The notes under the pieces: model-generated | The model's input: only the letters and a program-made list of their open reading frames with translations | Told to the model about the DNA's origin: nothing | Database searches by the model: none | Assembly: GCF_900107775.1 (NCBI RefSeq) | Contig: NZ_FNRF01000007.1 | Span: forward strand, 80,894 to 144,893 | From: Xylanibacter ruminicola | GTDB taxonomy: Bacteria > Bacteroidota > Bacteroidia > Bacteroidales > Bacteroidaceae | DNA length: 64,000 bases | Reading direction: 5' to 3' | Translations under genes and position numbers: made by a program | Shown: piece by piece, positions 54,711 to 62,343 of the stretch | How positions within the stretch are numbered: position 1 is the first letter of the stretch | Layout: every line of letters starts with the position of its first letter

Positions 54711-55501
54711 ACTGATACTTCGGCTTTGATGTGGGGATGGGGATCGTAACCCTCTAACTGAAAGTCCTCGAACGTAAAGTCGAACAGACTCTTAACATCG
54801 GGGTTGATAATCATCTTGGGCAGGGGGCGAGGCTCGCGGGTGAGCTGCAGCTTGGCCTGCTCGATGTGGTTGAGATACAGATGGGTATCGCCCGTGGTAT
54901 GGATAAAGTCGCCTGCCTTAAAGCCGGTTACCTGTGCCATCATCTGCAGCAGCAGAGCATAACTGGCAATATTAAAGGGTACACCAAGGAACGTATCGGC
55001 CGAACGCTGATAGAGCTGCAGCGACAGACGATCGTCGGCCACATAGAACTGGAAGATGGTGTGACAAGGGGGCAGGGCCATCTTGTTGACCTCGGCCACA
55101 TTCCATGCCGACACAATCATTCGACGTGAGTTGGGATTGTTTTTCAACTGGTCGAGCACATACTGTATCTGGTCGATGGTGCCGCCATTATAATCGGGCC
55201 ACGAACGCCACTGGTGACCATAAACGGGACCAAGCTCGCCATTCTCGTCGGCCCACTCGTTCCAGATGCGAACACCATGGTCCTGCAGGTATTTTACGTT
55301 GGTGTCGCCCTTGAGAAACCACAACAACTCGTAGATGATACTTTTAAGGTGGAGCTTCTTGGTGGTGAGCAAGGGGAAACCATCGTCGAGATTATAGCGA
55401 CTCTGGGTACCAAAGATGCTGATGGTGCCTGTACCGGTGCGGTCGCCCTTCTGGGTGCCCTCGGTCAGGATGCGGTTCAGGATGTCTAAATACTGCTTCA
55501 T
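54707..55501 (-). CDS. thyA: thymidylate synthase
   Basis: 264 residues, the canonical length. It methylates dUMP to dTMP with methylene-tetrahydrofolate. RTGTGTISIFG (about 21-31), WNVAEVNKMALPPCHTIFQF (about 133-152, with the catalytic Cys) and YQRSADTFLGVPFNIASYA (about 164-182) are hallmarks. It precedes folA, which regenerates the folate it consumes. Confidence 0.97.
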   Translation of the reverse strand: MKQYLDILNRILTEGTQKGDRTGTGTISIFGTQSRYNLDDGFPLLTTKKLHLKSIIYELLWFLKGDTNVKYLQDHGVRIWNEWADENGELGPVYGHQWRSWPDYNGGTIDQIQYVLDQLKNNPNSRRMIVSAWNVAEVNKMALPPCHTIFQFYVADDRLSLQLYQRSADTFLGVPFNIASYALLLQMMAQVTGFKAGDFIHTTGDTHLYLNHIEQAKLQLTREPRPLPKMIINPDVKSLFDFTFEDFQLEGYDPHPHIKAEVSV

Positions 55502-55524
55502 TTATAATGTAAAAATTTAAAAAT

Positions 55525-56793
55525 TCAAAAATGTAAAATTTTGGGGGCTTCGGAGGGCAGGTGGGTGCTCTTGATGCGCCAGGGCTTGGGGTAGAGGTTG
55601 TTGGCACGGTTGCCGATGTTTTTGGCAGGTCCGAGCGGTTGCCCCTGATAGGTGATGGTGACAATGCCGCGAGGGGTATCGGCAGGCAGTACGAGTGCCT
55701 CGCCACGCAGGTACTTGAGCGCCTCGGCGTAATCGACATCTACTTTTGGAGGGAGGAGGGAGGAAGGAGGAAGGAGAATACCTGGGTCCAGAACTTTCAA
55801 GTTCTTGTTTTTGATGATATCTGCAGAACTAATCTCCTTCGTCCTTCCTCCTTCCTCCTTCCTCCCTCGTCCTTCGTCCTTCCTCGAAATCTTACGCAGG
55901 GCGCAGACAAACAGGCCCTCGCCACGGGTGATGCCAGGGATGAAACGATAAACGGGCTCGTTGAAGCCCTCGAGCAGCGAACCCGTGATGTTCCACGAGG
56001 GATCTACTGGGATATCCAGCACCTGGGCATCGTAGGTGTCCAGTATCCAACGGATATTCTCCTCGTTCTCCTTCGTATTATATGTACACGTACTATATAT
56101 CAGCAGGCCTCCGGGGGTTAAGCACTCCCAGGCATCGGCCACAATCTCGCGCTGCAGTTGCCAGCACTTCTCCACATTCTGCGCACTCCACTCGCTGATG
56201 GCGTTGGGATCCTTGCGGAACATACCTTCGCCCGAACAGGGCACATCGCACAGGATGAGATCGAATTTAAGCTTTGATTTGCGGAAATCGCGCGGGTAGT
56301 TGTTGGTGACGATGTGGTTAGGACCGCCCCATTTGGTAACGTTCTCCAATAGAATCTGGGCGCGGTTGCCCATGGGCTCGTTGCTGATGAGCACGCAATC
56401 ATCGGGCAGCACACTACGCAGGGCCGTGGATTTGCCGCCAGGGGCTGCGCAGAGATCTAATGCACATTGACCATGGACCATTGACCATTGACCATTACGA
56501 AGGATGTGGGTGACGAACATAGAGGAGGCCTCTTGTACGTAGTAGCAGCCGGCATGGAGTAGGGGGTCGAAGGTGAACTGGGGGCGATCGTTGAGATAAT
56601 AACCCTCGCTGCACCAAGGAACCTGACTATCAGAATGGTCCATGGTCCATGGTCCATGGTCAATGGCTATTCGTGGATTCACGCGAATAGACACTGGCGC
56701 CTCGTTGTCGAAGGCTCCTACAAAGCGATTATATCTCTCATCGCCCATGATACGACGTGTTTCTGCTACGAAATCTGCTGGTAATTGCACCAT
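55525..56793 (-). CDS. rsmF: rRNA (cytosine-C5) methyltransferase, RsmF/NOL1-NOP2-Sun type
   Basis: 422 residues. SAM-binding ALDLCAAPGGKST (about 113-125), LCDVPCSGEGMFRK (catalytic Cys) and LIYSTCTYNTKENE (second Cys) are all present. A C-terminal RNA-binding domain ends the protein. Three in-frame repeat insertions are visible: HGPWTMDHSD, NGQWSMVHGQ just before the SAM motif, and a stretch KDEGRGRKEEGGRTKEI... of about 45 residues between catalytic and C-terminal domains. The ATG at 56793 is chosen over 56841. The catalytic motifs are intact. Confidence 0.88.
   Translation of the reverse strand: MVQLPADFVAETRRIMGDERYNRFVGAFDNEAPVSIRVNPRIAIDHGPWTMDHSDSQVPWCSEGYYLNDRPQFTFDPLLHAGCYYVQEASSMFVTHILRNGQWSMVHGQCALDLCAAPGGKSTALRSVLPDDCVLISNEPMGNRAQILLENVTKWGGPNHIVTNNYPRDFRKSKLKFDLILCDVPCSGEGMFRKDPNAISEWSAQNVEKCWQLQREIVADAWECLTPGGLLIYSTCTYNTKENEENIRWILDTYDAQVLDIPVDPSWNITGSLLEGFNEPVYRFIPGITRGEGLFVCALRKISRKDEGRGRKEEGGRTKEISSADIIKNKNLKVLDPGILLPPSSLLPPKVDVDYAEALKYLRGEALVLPADTPRGIVTITYQGQPLGPAKNIGNRANNLYPKPWRIKSTHLPSEAPKILHF
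55748..55886. repeat. inverted purine/pyrimidine repeat inserted in rsmF
   Basis: GGAGGGAGGAAGG-type arm (55748-55777) and CTTCCTCC/CTTCGTCC-type arm (55833-55886) are inverse copies around a 55-bp centre. Related units occur in the TonB receptor (51029-51060) and the porE-like gene (60281-60314). Confidence 0.8.
56456..56662. repeat. CATTGACCATGGACC 7-mer repeats in rsmF
   Basis: Two clusters, about 56462-56500 (CCATTGACCATTGACC type) and 56632-56662 (GGTCCATGGTCCATGG type), are in inverse orientation and flank about 130 bp of normal rsmF sequence. Both stay in frame. Confidence 0.75.
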
Positions 56794-56841
56794 TATATTT
56801 GAAATTTGTGGCAAAATTAAAAAAAATCTGAGAAAAAACAC

Positions 56842-56849
56842 TATCTTTG
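56842..56849 (+). promoter_or_regulatory. -7 box of the sigma factor operon
   Basis: TATCTTTG, 58 bp before the ATG at 56907. A strong AAAGGAG ribosome-binding site (about 56898-56904) precedes that ATG and decides the start. Confidence 0.65.
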
Positions 56850-56906
56850 CAACTAAATTTAATCTTGAAACGTCAAACAGATGTAGAATTTAAAAACAAA
56901 GGAGAT

Positions 56907-57596
56907 ATGAAACAGTATTTAATCGCAATCGCCATGGTGCTCGCACTTAGCACAAACGCTAATGCCACAGCACAGAAGCATCGCCACACCCCTCGCACGG
57001 AGCAGGTGAGCGATACAGTAAAGCACAACCAAGATGCCATCGAGGCATTCTCGGACACTACTGCTACTAACAACGCCAACGCTGACGACAACGACAACGA
57101 CAGCGGCTACCGCCACCACGTGGTTTACGAGGGCGAAGACGCTGAGCGCGTGGTTAGCGGAATTTTTGGAGACATGGACGGCGCTGCCTTTATGGGCTTG
57201 CTCATCCCCATCCTGGCTATCGTTTGTGTGGGATTCCTGTTGCCCGTTATTCTGGTGCTGCTGGTGTTCTACTTTATCAATCGCAACCGCAAAGAGAAGT
57301 ACCGTCTGGCCGAAATGGCTATCAAGAACGGACAGCCTATACCCGATGCGCTGCTGAAGGACGCTAAGAGCGACGACTGGGACAGCACCAGCTATAATGC
57401 CGGCATCCGACAGATGTTTACAGGCGTGGGACTGGCCATCTTCCTGGGCATCGTAGCAGGCGAGGTTGGTTTTGGTATCGGCGCACTGGTATTCTTTATC
57501 GGACTGGGTAAGTGGTATATAGCCCGACAGGACCGTAACAACCGCGATAATAATCAGACATTTAATAACAACAATAATATACAGAATTATGAATAA
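56907..57596 (+). CDS. DUF6249-like membrane protein
   Basis: 229 residues: signal peptide (MKQYLIAIAMVLALSTNANA), an Asp/Asn-rich spacer, a helix (GLLIPILAIVCVGFLLPVIL) near residue 97-120, and two more C-terminal helices, ending in an Asn-rich tail. It resembles DUF6249 proteins (from memory). First gene of a four-gene operon; its end overlaps the PspC gene by 8 bp. Perhaps a membrane sensor for the sigma factor; no direct proof. Confidence 0.7.
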   Translation: MKQYLIAIAMVLALSTNANATAQKHRHTPRTEQVSDTVKHNQDAIEAFSDTTATNNANADDNDNDSGYRHHVVYEGEDAERVVSGIFGDMDGAAFMGLLIPILAIVCVGFLLPVILVLLVFYFINRNRKEKYRLAEMAIKNGQPIPDALLKDAKSDDWDSTSYNAGIRQMFTGVGLAIFLGIVAGEVGFGIGALVFFIGLGKWYIARQDRNNRDNNQTFNNNNNIQNYE

Positions 57597-57786
57597 GCGA
57601 CTGATGAGATCGAACGATAGAGTGTTTGCTGGCGTATGCGGCGGATTGGCTGAGTACTTCGATTTCGACCCAACAATGGTACGTTTGGCTTACGCATTCC
57701 TGACACTCTTTACCGCTTTTAGCGGACTGATATTCTACTTTGTACTTTGGCTGGTAATGCCTGAGAAGAACTACCTTCAAAATTGA
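57589..57786 (+). CDS. PspC domain protein
   Basis: 65 residues that are almost entirely a PspC domain: RLMRSNDRVFAGVCGGLAEY (about 4-23), FDPTMVRLAYAFLTLF, and a hydrophobic helix ending LWLVMPE. PspC proteins sit in the inner membrane and take part in envelope stress responses. Overlaps the previous gene by 8 bp. Confidence 0.92.
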   Translation: MNKRLMRSNDRVFAGVCGGLAEYFDFDPTMVRLAYAFLTLFTAFSGLIFYFVLWLVMPEKNYLQN

Positions 57787-57808
57787 ACATTGAACATTGA
57801 CCATTGAG
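57779..57808. repeat. TTGAACATTGACCA 7-mer repeats
   Basis: Three to four units ATTGAAC/ATTGACC between the PspC stop and the sigma factor start. Same repeat class as in rsmF and before folB. Confidence 0.6.
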
Positions 57809-58351
57809 ATGGCAAGTTTAGGCGACATAGCATTAGTGACACAGGTGGCGGTGTTCCACAACAAGCAGGCCTTCGACCAGCTTGTGAGGAAGTACCAGTC
57901 GCCTGTGCGCAGGTTCTTCTTGAACCAGACACTGGGCGATGAGCAGCTGAGCGACGACTTGGCACAGGAGACCTTTATCAAGGCCTATGTGAACATAGCC
58001 AAGTTTCGTGGCATGAGCAGTTTCTCGACCTGGCTGATGCGTATTGCCTACAACGTGTTCTACGATCAGGTGCGCTCGAAACACCAGACCGATGATATCG
58101 AGGATTCGACAGCCGCTATGCGACAGACAGCATCTACTGGCGACTCGAACATCAAGATGGACGTACACGCCGCGATGGCGCTACTGAAACCCGACGAACG
58201 CACATGCATTACCCTGCAGCTGATAGATGGCTATCCCATCGACGAAATCAGCAAGATAACCGGCATTGCCGAAAATACTGTTAAATCGCATTTGAAACGA
58301 GGGAAGGACAAAATGGCTAACTATTTAAGAGAGAATGGATATGGAGGATAA
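57809..58351 (+). CDS. ECF-type RNA polymerase sigma factor
   Basis: 180 residues. Region 2: FDQLVRKYQSPVRRFF to DDLAQETFIKAYVNI and FSTWLMRIAYNVFYD (about 20-85). Region 4: DERTCITLQLIDGYPIDEIS then TGIAENTVKSHLKRGK (about 130-170), the -35-binding helix-turn-helix. An ATG at 57797 lies within the upstream repeat, so 57809 (MASLGD) is preferred. The last bases overlap the DUF5056 gene by 17 bp, so the two are coupled; the latter may restrain it. Confidence 0.92.
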   Translation: MASLGDIALVTQVAVFHNKQAFDQLVRKYQSPVRRFFLNQTLGDEQLSDDLAQETFIKAYVNIAKFRGMSSFSTWLMRIAYNVFYDQVRSKHQTDDIEDSTAAMRQTASTGDSNIKMDVHAAMALLKPDERTCITLQLIDGYPIDEISKITGIAENTVKSHLKRGKDKMANYLRENGYGG

Positions 58352-58724
58352 GAATGATTTTTTACTGAAACAGTTGTTTGAGCAGGCTGCACAGCAGCAG
58401 ATAGAAGACAACGGATTTACCGAGCGGGTGATGATGAACCTGCCTGAGGTAAAAGAGAGCCGCGTGCGTTGCTATACACGACTCTGGACGATGTTCTGTG
58501 TGGTGATGGCCGTAATGATATTCTGGCTGATAAGCGGCTGGGACATGATAGAAAGCGTGATGACTGGTGGCAAGCACATGCTGATAAACACCATCGAGGT
58601 GTTTATGCTGACTGCACCTACTACCGAGATTGAAATTAATCCTTGGACGGTGGTACTGCTGCTGGGCTTTGTATTAGTTTTCCTGCCTTATCAAACATAC
58701 CGTAAGTTGTCCGCAGCACTTTAA
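58335..58724 (+). CDS. DUF5056-like protein, possible anti-sigma factor
   Basis: 129 residues: a soluble helical N-terminus (about 1-48) and two membrane helices (LWTMFCVVMAVMIFWLISGW and VVLLLGFVLVFLPYQ). It recalls DUF5056 (from memory). Its position right after an ECF sigma gene with overlap, and its short cytosolic head plus membrane part, are typical of anti-sigma factors; this is inference. Its 3' end overlaps the convergent porE-like gene by 89 bp. Confidence 0.7.
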   Translation: MDMEDKNDFLLKQLFEQAAQQQIEDNGFTERVMMNLPEVKESRVRCYTRLWTMFCVVMAVMIFWLISGWDMIESVMTGGKHMLINTIEVFMLTAPTTEIEINPWTVVLLLGFVLVFLPYQTYRKLSAAL

Positions 58725-60687
58725 ACTCGGTGCGTCGGTTCATCTGATGGCACTGTTCATGCAGTTCCTCAGGGAGCGCGTTTATCTTCTCTTCGGTGAG
58801 TACGTCGCCCTCCTTGAGGAACTGATATTTTTCGGCCACACGCGCCTTGATACGCTTGGGCATGCTCTCGCCATAACCCTTTGGTGTCAGGCGATCGGCC
58901 GCTATGCCATGGGCTATGAGATAGGCCACCACGCTCTCGGCACGCTGCTGCGACAGGCGTTGGTTGTAGTCATCCGAACCACGACAATCGGTATGGGCCG
59001 ACAGCTCGATGGTAACGTTTGGATTCTGATTGAGCAGCACCACCAGTTGGTCGAGAGCCGTTTTTGATTCAGGGCGCAACGTGGCCTTGTTGAAATCATA
59101 GAAAATATTCTCGATGAGCACAGGGGCTGAGATATTAGCCAATGGGAACTGTAGCACGTACTCTTTCGAGGCTTTTGCAGGCTGCACGCGTATCTGCTCC
59201 TGATGGTTCAGGTAGCCCTTGCAGGTGCCCAGCAGCACGTAATCCACATCGGGCTTGATCTCCTGCACAAACGAGCCATCGCTACGCACGCTGAGCTTGA
59301 GGTTGGTGCCGTCGTTGCCCACCATATACACCTGGGCAGCGGGCAGTTCGTAGCCGTCCTGCTCGTACACCCAACCCTTGATGGTTTGCACAATCTCAGG
59401 ATTATAGAAGCTGTAGATATGGTCGAACCCACGCAGATCGCCACGATTGGAACAGAAGAAACCCTGATTAAGCTTGCCCTCGAAGGTCATGCCGAAATCA
59501 TCGCCCTGCGAGTTGAGGGGATAGCCGGGGTGGTTTATTTTGCGGCCGTCGGTCGTAAAATAAATATCGAGGCCTCCTAAGCCGGGGTGGCCGTTGCTGG
59601 AGAAATAAAAATCGCCATTGGGACGGAAGGTGGGGAACATCTCGTCGCCCGGGGTGTTGATGGGCGCCCCCAGATTCTCCATCGCGCCCGCTTCGGTAGC
59701 GCTCAGCAGGCGGCAGCGCCAGATGTCAAGTCCGCCCATGCCGCCACTCATATCGCTGACGAAATACAGCCACTGTCCATCGGGACTCACAGCGGGGTGG
59801 GCGAAACTGCAGGTGGTATCGCTGGAGATGATAAGCTCTTGAGGTTTGCTCCAGGCGGCATCACTACGTTTCGACACCATGATACGGGCGTAACGCGGGT
59901 AGGTGGGGTCGGTTTGGCATTGGGTAAGGTACATCGTCTTGCCATCGGGCGAGAAGCAGCAGGCACCCTCGTCGAAGGCCGAGTTAAGCTCGGAGGCTAT
60001 CACCTGCGGCTTGCCCCATTTGCCCTTCTCATCCTTCTGGGCATAGAAGATGTCGGCACTCTTGGTGCCTGTGATGCCATTGACTTCGTCGCCCTGCGCC
60101 TGATTGCGGGTAGAGGTGAAATACAGTTGGTCGTCGGCATCGCCTGCCAGCATGGGGGCGTAGTCGTCGCGTCGCGAGTTAAACAGGTCCATGCGCTTAA
60201 CGGTATAGGCCGAGCCCTCTTTTTTCCAAACAGGAGCCTTCTGGGCCGATTCCAATCCCACCTTAGCCAGTTGCAACAAACCTCCTTCCTCCTTCCTCCT
60301 TTCTCCTTTCTCCAGACTATCGCTTGCGATAGCAAAAGCCTTCGCAGCTTCCTTATAATTGCCGTTGCGCATATACAACTGCCCCAGATACAGATGGGTG
60401 AGCGAGTCGGCTTTCTTATAGCGTACCACATTCTTATAGGCGGTGATGGCCTTGTTGGTCTGGTTCAATCGACGATAGCACTCGGCCAGTTTCAGGGCCC
60501 GTTCGCCACGGGTGGCGCGCTCCTTGCTGGGTGTTTGGGCATAGGCCTTGCGATATTGGGCAGCGGCATCGTAATATTCGCCCACAGCCCAGAACTTATC
60601 GCCCTTTTTCACAGCCTGATCGGCCCCACAGCCACCAAGCAGCAGGGTACACATGATGATAAATATAAAACAGAAGTCCTTCCTCAT
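58636..60687 (-). CDS. PorE-like type IX secretion lipoprotein (TPR, beta-propeller, OmpA)
   Basis: 683 residues. Lipoprotein signal (CTLLLGGCGAD, Cys20), TPR-like helices (about 25-125), a six-bladed PD40 propeller (about 170-430; repeated FSPDGKTMYL, VSPDGQWLYF), a carboxypeptidase-regulatory-like domain (about 435-510) and an OmpA domain (about 520-650; NIFYDFNKATLRPES, HTDCRGSDDYNQRLSQQRAE) that binds peptidoglycan. This domain order is that of PorE in Porphyromonas. A purine-rich repeat inserts KGERRKEEGG near residue 130. Neighbouring secreted proteins fit a type IX context. Confidence 0.8.
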   Translation of the reverse strand: MRKDFCFIFIIMCTLLLGGCGADQAVKKGDKFWAVGEYYDAAAQYRKAYAQTPSKERATRGERALKLAECYRRLNQTNKAITAYKNVVRYKKADSLTHLYLGQLYMRNGNYKEAAKAFAIASDSLEKGERRKEEGGLLQLAKVGLESAQKAPVWKKEGSAYTVKRMDLFNSRRDDYAPMLAGDADDQLYFTSTRNQAQGDEVNGITGTKSADIFYAQKDEKGKWGKPQVIASELNSAFDEGACCFSPDGKTMYLTQCQTDPTYPRYARIMVSKRSDAAWSKPQELIISSDTTCSFAHPAVSPDGQWLYFVSDMSGGMGGLDIWRCRLLSATEAGAMENLGAPINTPGDEMFPTFRPNGDFYFSSNGHPGLGGLDIYFTTDGRKINHPGYPLNSQGDDFGMTFEGKLNQGFFCSNRGDLRGFDHIYSFYNPEIVQTIKGWVYEQDGYELPAAQVYMVGNDGTNLKLSVRSDGSFVQEIKPDVDYVLLGTCKGYLNHQEQIRVQPAKASKEYVLQFPLANISAPVLIENIFYDFNKATLRPESKTALDQLVVLLNQNPNVTIELSAHTDCRGSDDYNQRLSQQRAESVVAYLIAHGIAADRLTPKGYGESMPKRIKARVAEKYQFLKEGDVLTEEKINALPEELHEQCHQMNRRTEFKVLRTTYGMFDKAGKLIQSPAAVPPSKD
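60281..60314. repeat. CTCCTTCC repeat inserted in the porE-like gene
   Basis: Pyrimidine-rich CCTCCTTCCTCC units on the plus strand, in frame on the minus strand as EKGERRKEEGG. It interrupts the region between the TPR and propeller parts. Confidence 0.7.
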
Positions 60688-60748
60688 ACTTATAATATAA
60701 CGAAAGGACTCCTATTTTATTGCCTTAACAAGCCTTTATTTCCTTTTT

Positions 60749-60946
60749 CTAATCGGCTTCGGATTGGTCGACAATGGTGTTGGCAATGCCAACGGAACTG
60801 TTGGCGGTTGCGGTCTCACCTCCGCTGCTGGGCTTAGGCGTAATGTTGGTTTGTTCTGCTACAGGATTGTCGTCGAACCAGCACGATGTGGCGCCCACCA
60901 TCAACAATAGCAAAAGAGCTATTTTCAATATCATATTCTTCTTCAT
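60749..60946 (-). CDS. small lipoprotein
   Basis: 65 residues. KIALLLLLMVGATSCWFDD carries a good lipobox (Cys23 of the ATG at 60946). The mature part is only about 43 residues, Thr/Ser/Asn-rich, with no recognised domain. An AAGGAGG ribosome-binding site at 60954-60960 sets this start; such a strong site is unusual for this group. The gene lies 14 bp after the larger secreted protein gene and 61 bp before the porE-like gene, all on the minus strand. Confidence 0.7.
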   Translation of the reverse strand: MKKNMILKIALLLLLMVGATSCWFDDNPVAEQTNITPKPSSGGETATANSSVGIANTIVDQSEAD

Positions 60947-60960
60947 AGTTGTTCCTCCTT

Positions 60961-62313
60961 TTATAGATTGGATTTCTTTAAAACAGCCTTGCAAGCAGGC
61001 ACTTTAGAACTATTGTTCATGATAGAGTGGAACTCGTTGTCCTTGAGCACGAAGTATTCGTCAGAATTGTAGTTCTTTCTCTCGATAACTGGTTCCAGCA
61101 TATTCTGGGCCCCATAGCTTTTGGCATCGCCAGTGGCAGGTCTGTTGCCTGTGGCCTCGTTTGTAGTTGCTGCTACTATGTCGTAGGCATTATTGTCGCT
61201 GTTGTCGGTACAGGCTATCAGTACGCCGTTGTTGGCCTTAATAACGCGTACACCATTTACTAACAAAGCGCTGTCGTCGATAGGGATAATCTCTACCTGG
61301 CTATTGCTTTCCATCCTGCAGGTATAAACGGTAATGCCATCGGGCACAATTACATCCACACCACAAGAGAACGTCCAGTAATGGTTGGGTGGGGTAACGG
61401 TAGCCTTCAGCTTGCCCGATTCTACGTTTTCCTTCAGACAGCCGTTGAGTGTGTAATCGTCGAGCAATTCAAGTGGCGATTTGATGGTAAGCACCTTATG
61501 GTTAGAATCGCCAGGGGGCAGATCATCCATTTTGAATGCATCATTTGCAATCTTCAACGGGTCGTCGGTTGCAGGTAACGAGATTTCTGTAATGGTAACA
61601 GATGATGAGATGTTGCTCAGTACGCCTGCTCCGATTTCTTTGATGGCATACTCTGTTGTGCCGTCGCTACTGGTAATTGTGGCTGGGATGGTAACTGCAA
61701 CCTCTTGTGGGGTTCCGCCGCCAGTAGTGGTTTCTGGTATCGATAAGTTATCGAGTTTTACTTCTACCACGTTAACTGTTTTTGTTGTTTCCTCGCCTGT
61801 GGTTTCATCTACTACAGTCACCTCTTTCTGCTGCACATTGTTGTCTTGGCTCACGCTTAGTTCTAACGAGGCCTGAGGCGTTGCGCTGCCACTGCCGTCG
61901 GTGGCATTGGTCTGCACGTCGTTTGTCTCTATCTTCTTCTTTCTGAAGGTGGCTTCTACCTTATAGCTGTATTCATCACCTTGAAGCTGGAACGTATAGG
62001 TGCGTTCCTGACCTAAGTCGGATGGATCCTCGCCTTCGAGAGTTAAAGTGTTGCTGATACCAGGCCCATTGCCCGATGCGCGAGTTGCAGCATGCGAGGC
62101 ATCGGCCAGTTTGCTTACTACTATATCATAGCGGGTGATATAATAGTCGTTATCGGGCTTTACTGTTAGTGTGCAGATATTGTTACTTGTGGATACGGAT
62201 GCTGTTACCGTGCCATTTGTGGCTACGATGTCAACATCTACTGCAGCTCTTGCCATCAAGGCTAAGCCAGTGAACAGCATAAGCATCATGATGTTTTTCG
62301 CGTTCTGTTTCAT
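60961..62313 (-). CDS. secreted BspA-like surface protein
   Basis: 450 residues. Signal peptide (MLMLFTGLALMARAA), Thr/Ser-rich beta regions, and a weak leucine-rich BspA-like part (about 225-290: YAIKEIGAGVLSNISSSVTI). The end (VLKDNEFHSIMNNSSKVPACKAVL) resembles C-termini of Prevotella surface proteins but lacks the Lys-rich sorting tail of the next gene. Probably cell-surface or extracellular. It may be cotranscribed with the partial gene upstream (30-bp gap). Confidence 0.7.
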   Translation of the reverse strand: MKQNAKNIMMLMLFTGLALMARAAVDVDIVATNGTVTASVSTSNNICTLTVKPDNDYYITRYDIVVSKLADASHAATRASGNGPGISNTLTLEGEDPSDLGQERTYTFQLQGDEYSYKVEATFRKKKIETNDVQTNATDGSGSATPQASLELSVSQDNNVQQKEVTVVDETTGEETTKTVNVVEVKLDNLSIPETTTGGGTPQEVAVTIPATITSSDGTTEYAIKEIGAGVLSNISSSVTITEISLPATDDPLKIANDAFKMDDLPPGDSNHKVLTIKSPLELLDDYTLNGCLKENVESGKLKATVTPPNHYWTFSCGVDVIVPDGITVYTCRMESNSQVEIIPIDDSALLVNGVRVIKANNGVLIACTDNSDNNAYDIVAATTNEATGNRPATGDAKSYGAQNMLEPVIERKNYNSDEYFVLKDNEFHSIMNNSSKVPACKAVLKKSNL

Positions 62314-62343
62314 ATCTCTAATCTGTTTTATTATTAGCTGTAC

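Noticed and set aside
59587..60837. A 416-codon plus-strand frame opposite the porE-like gene
   Set aside because: The minus strand has a lipobox, propeller and OmpA motifs; the plus frame has none.
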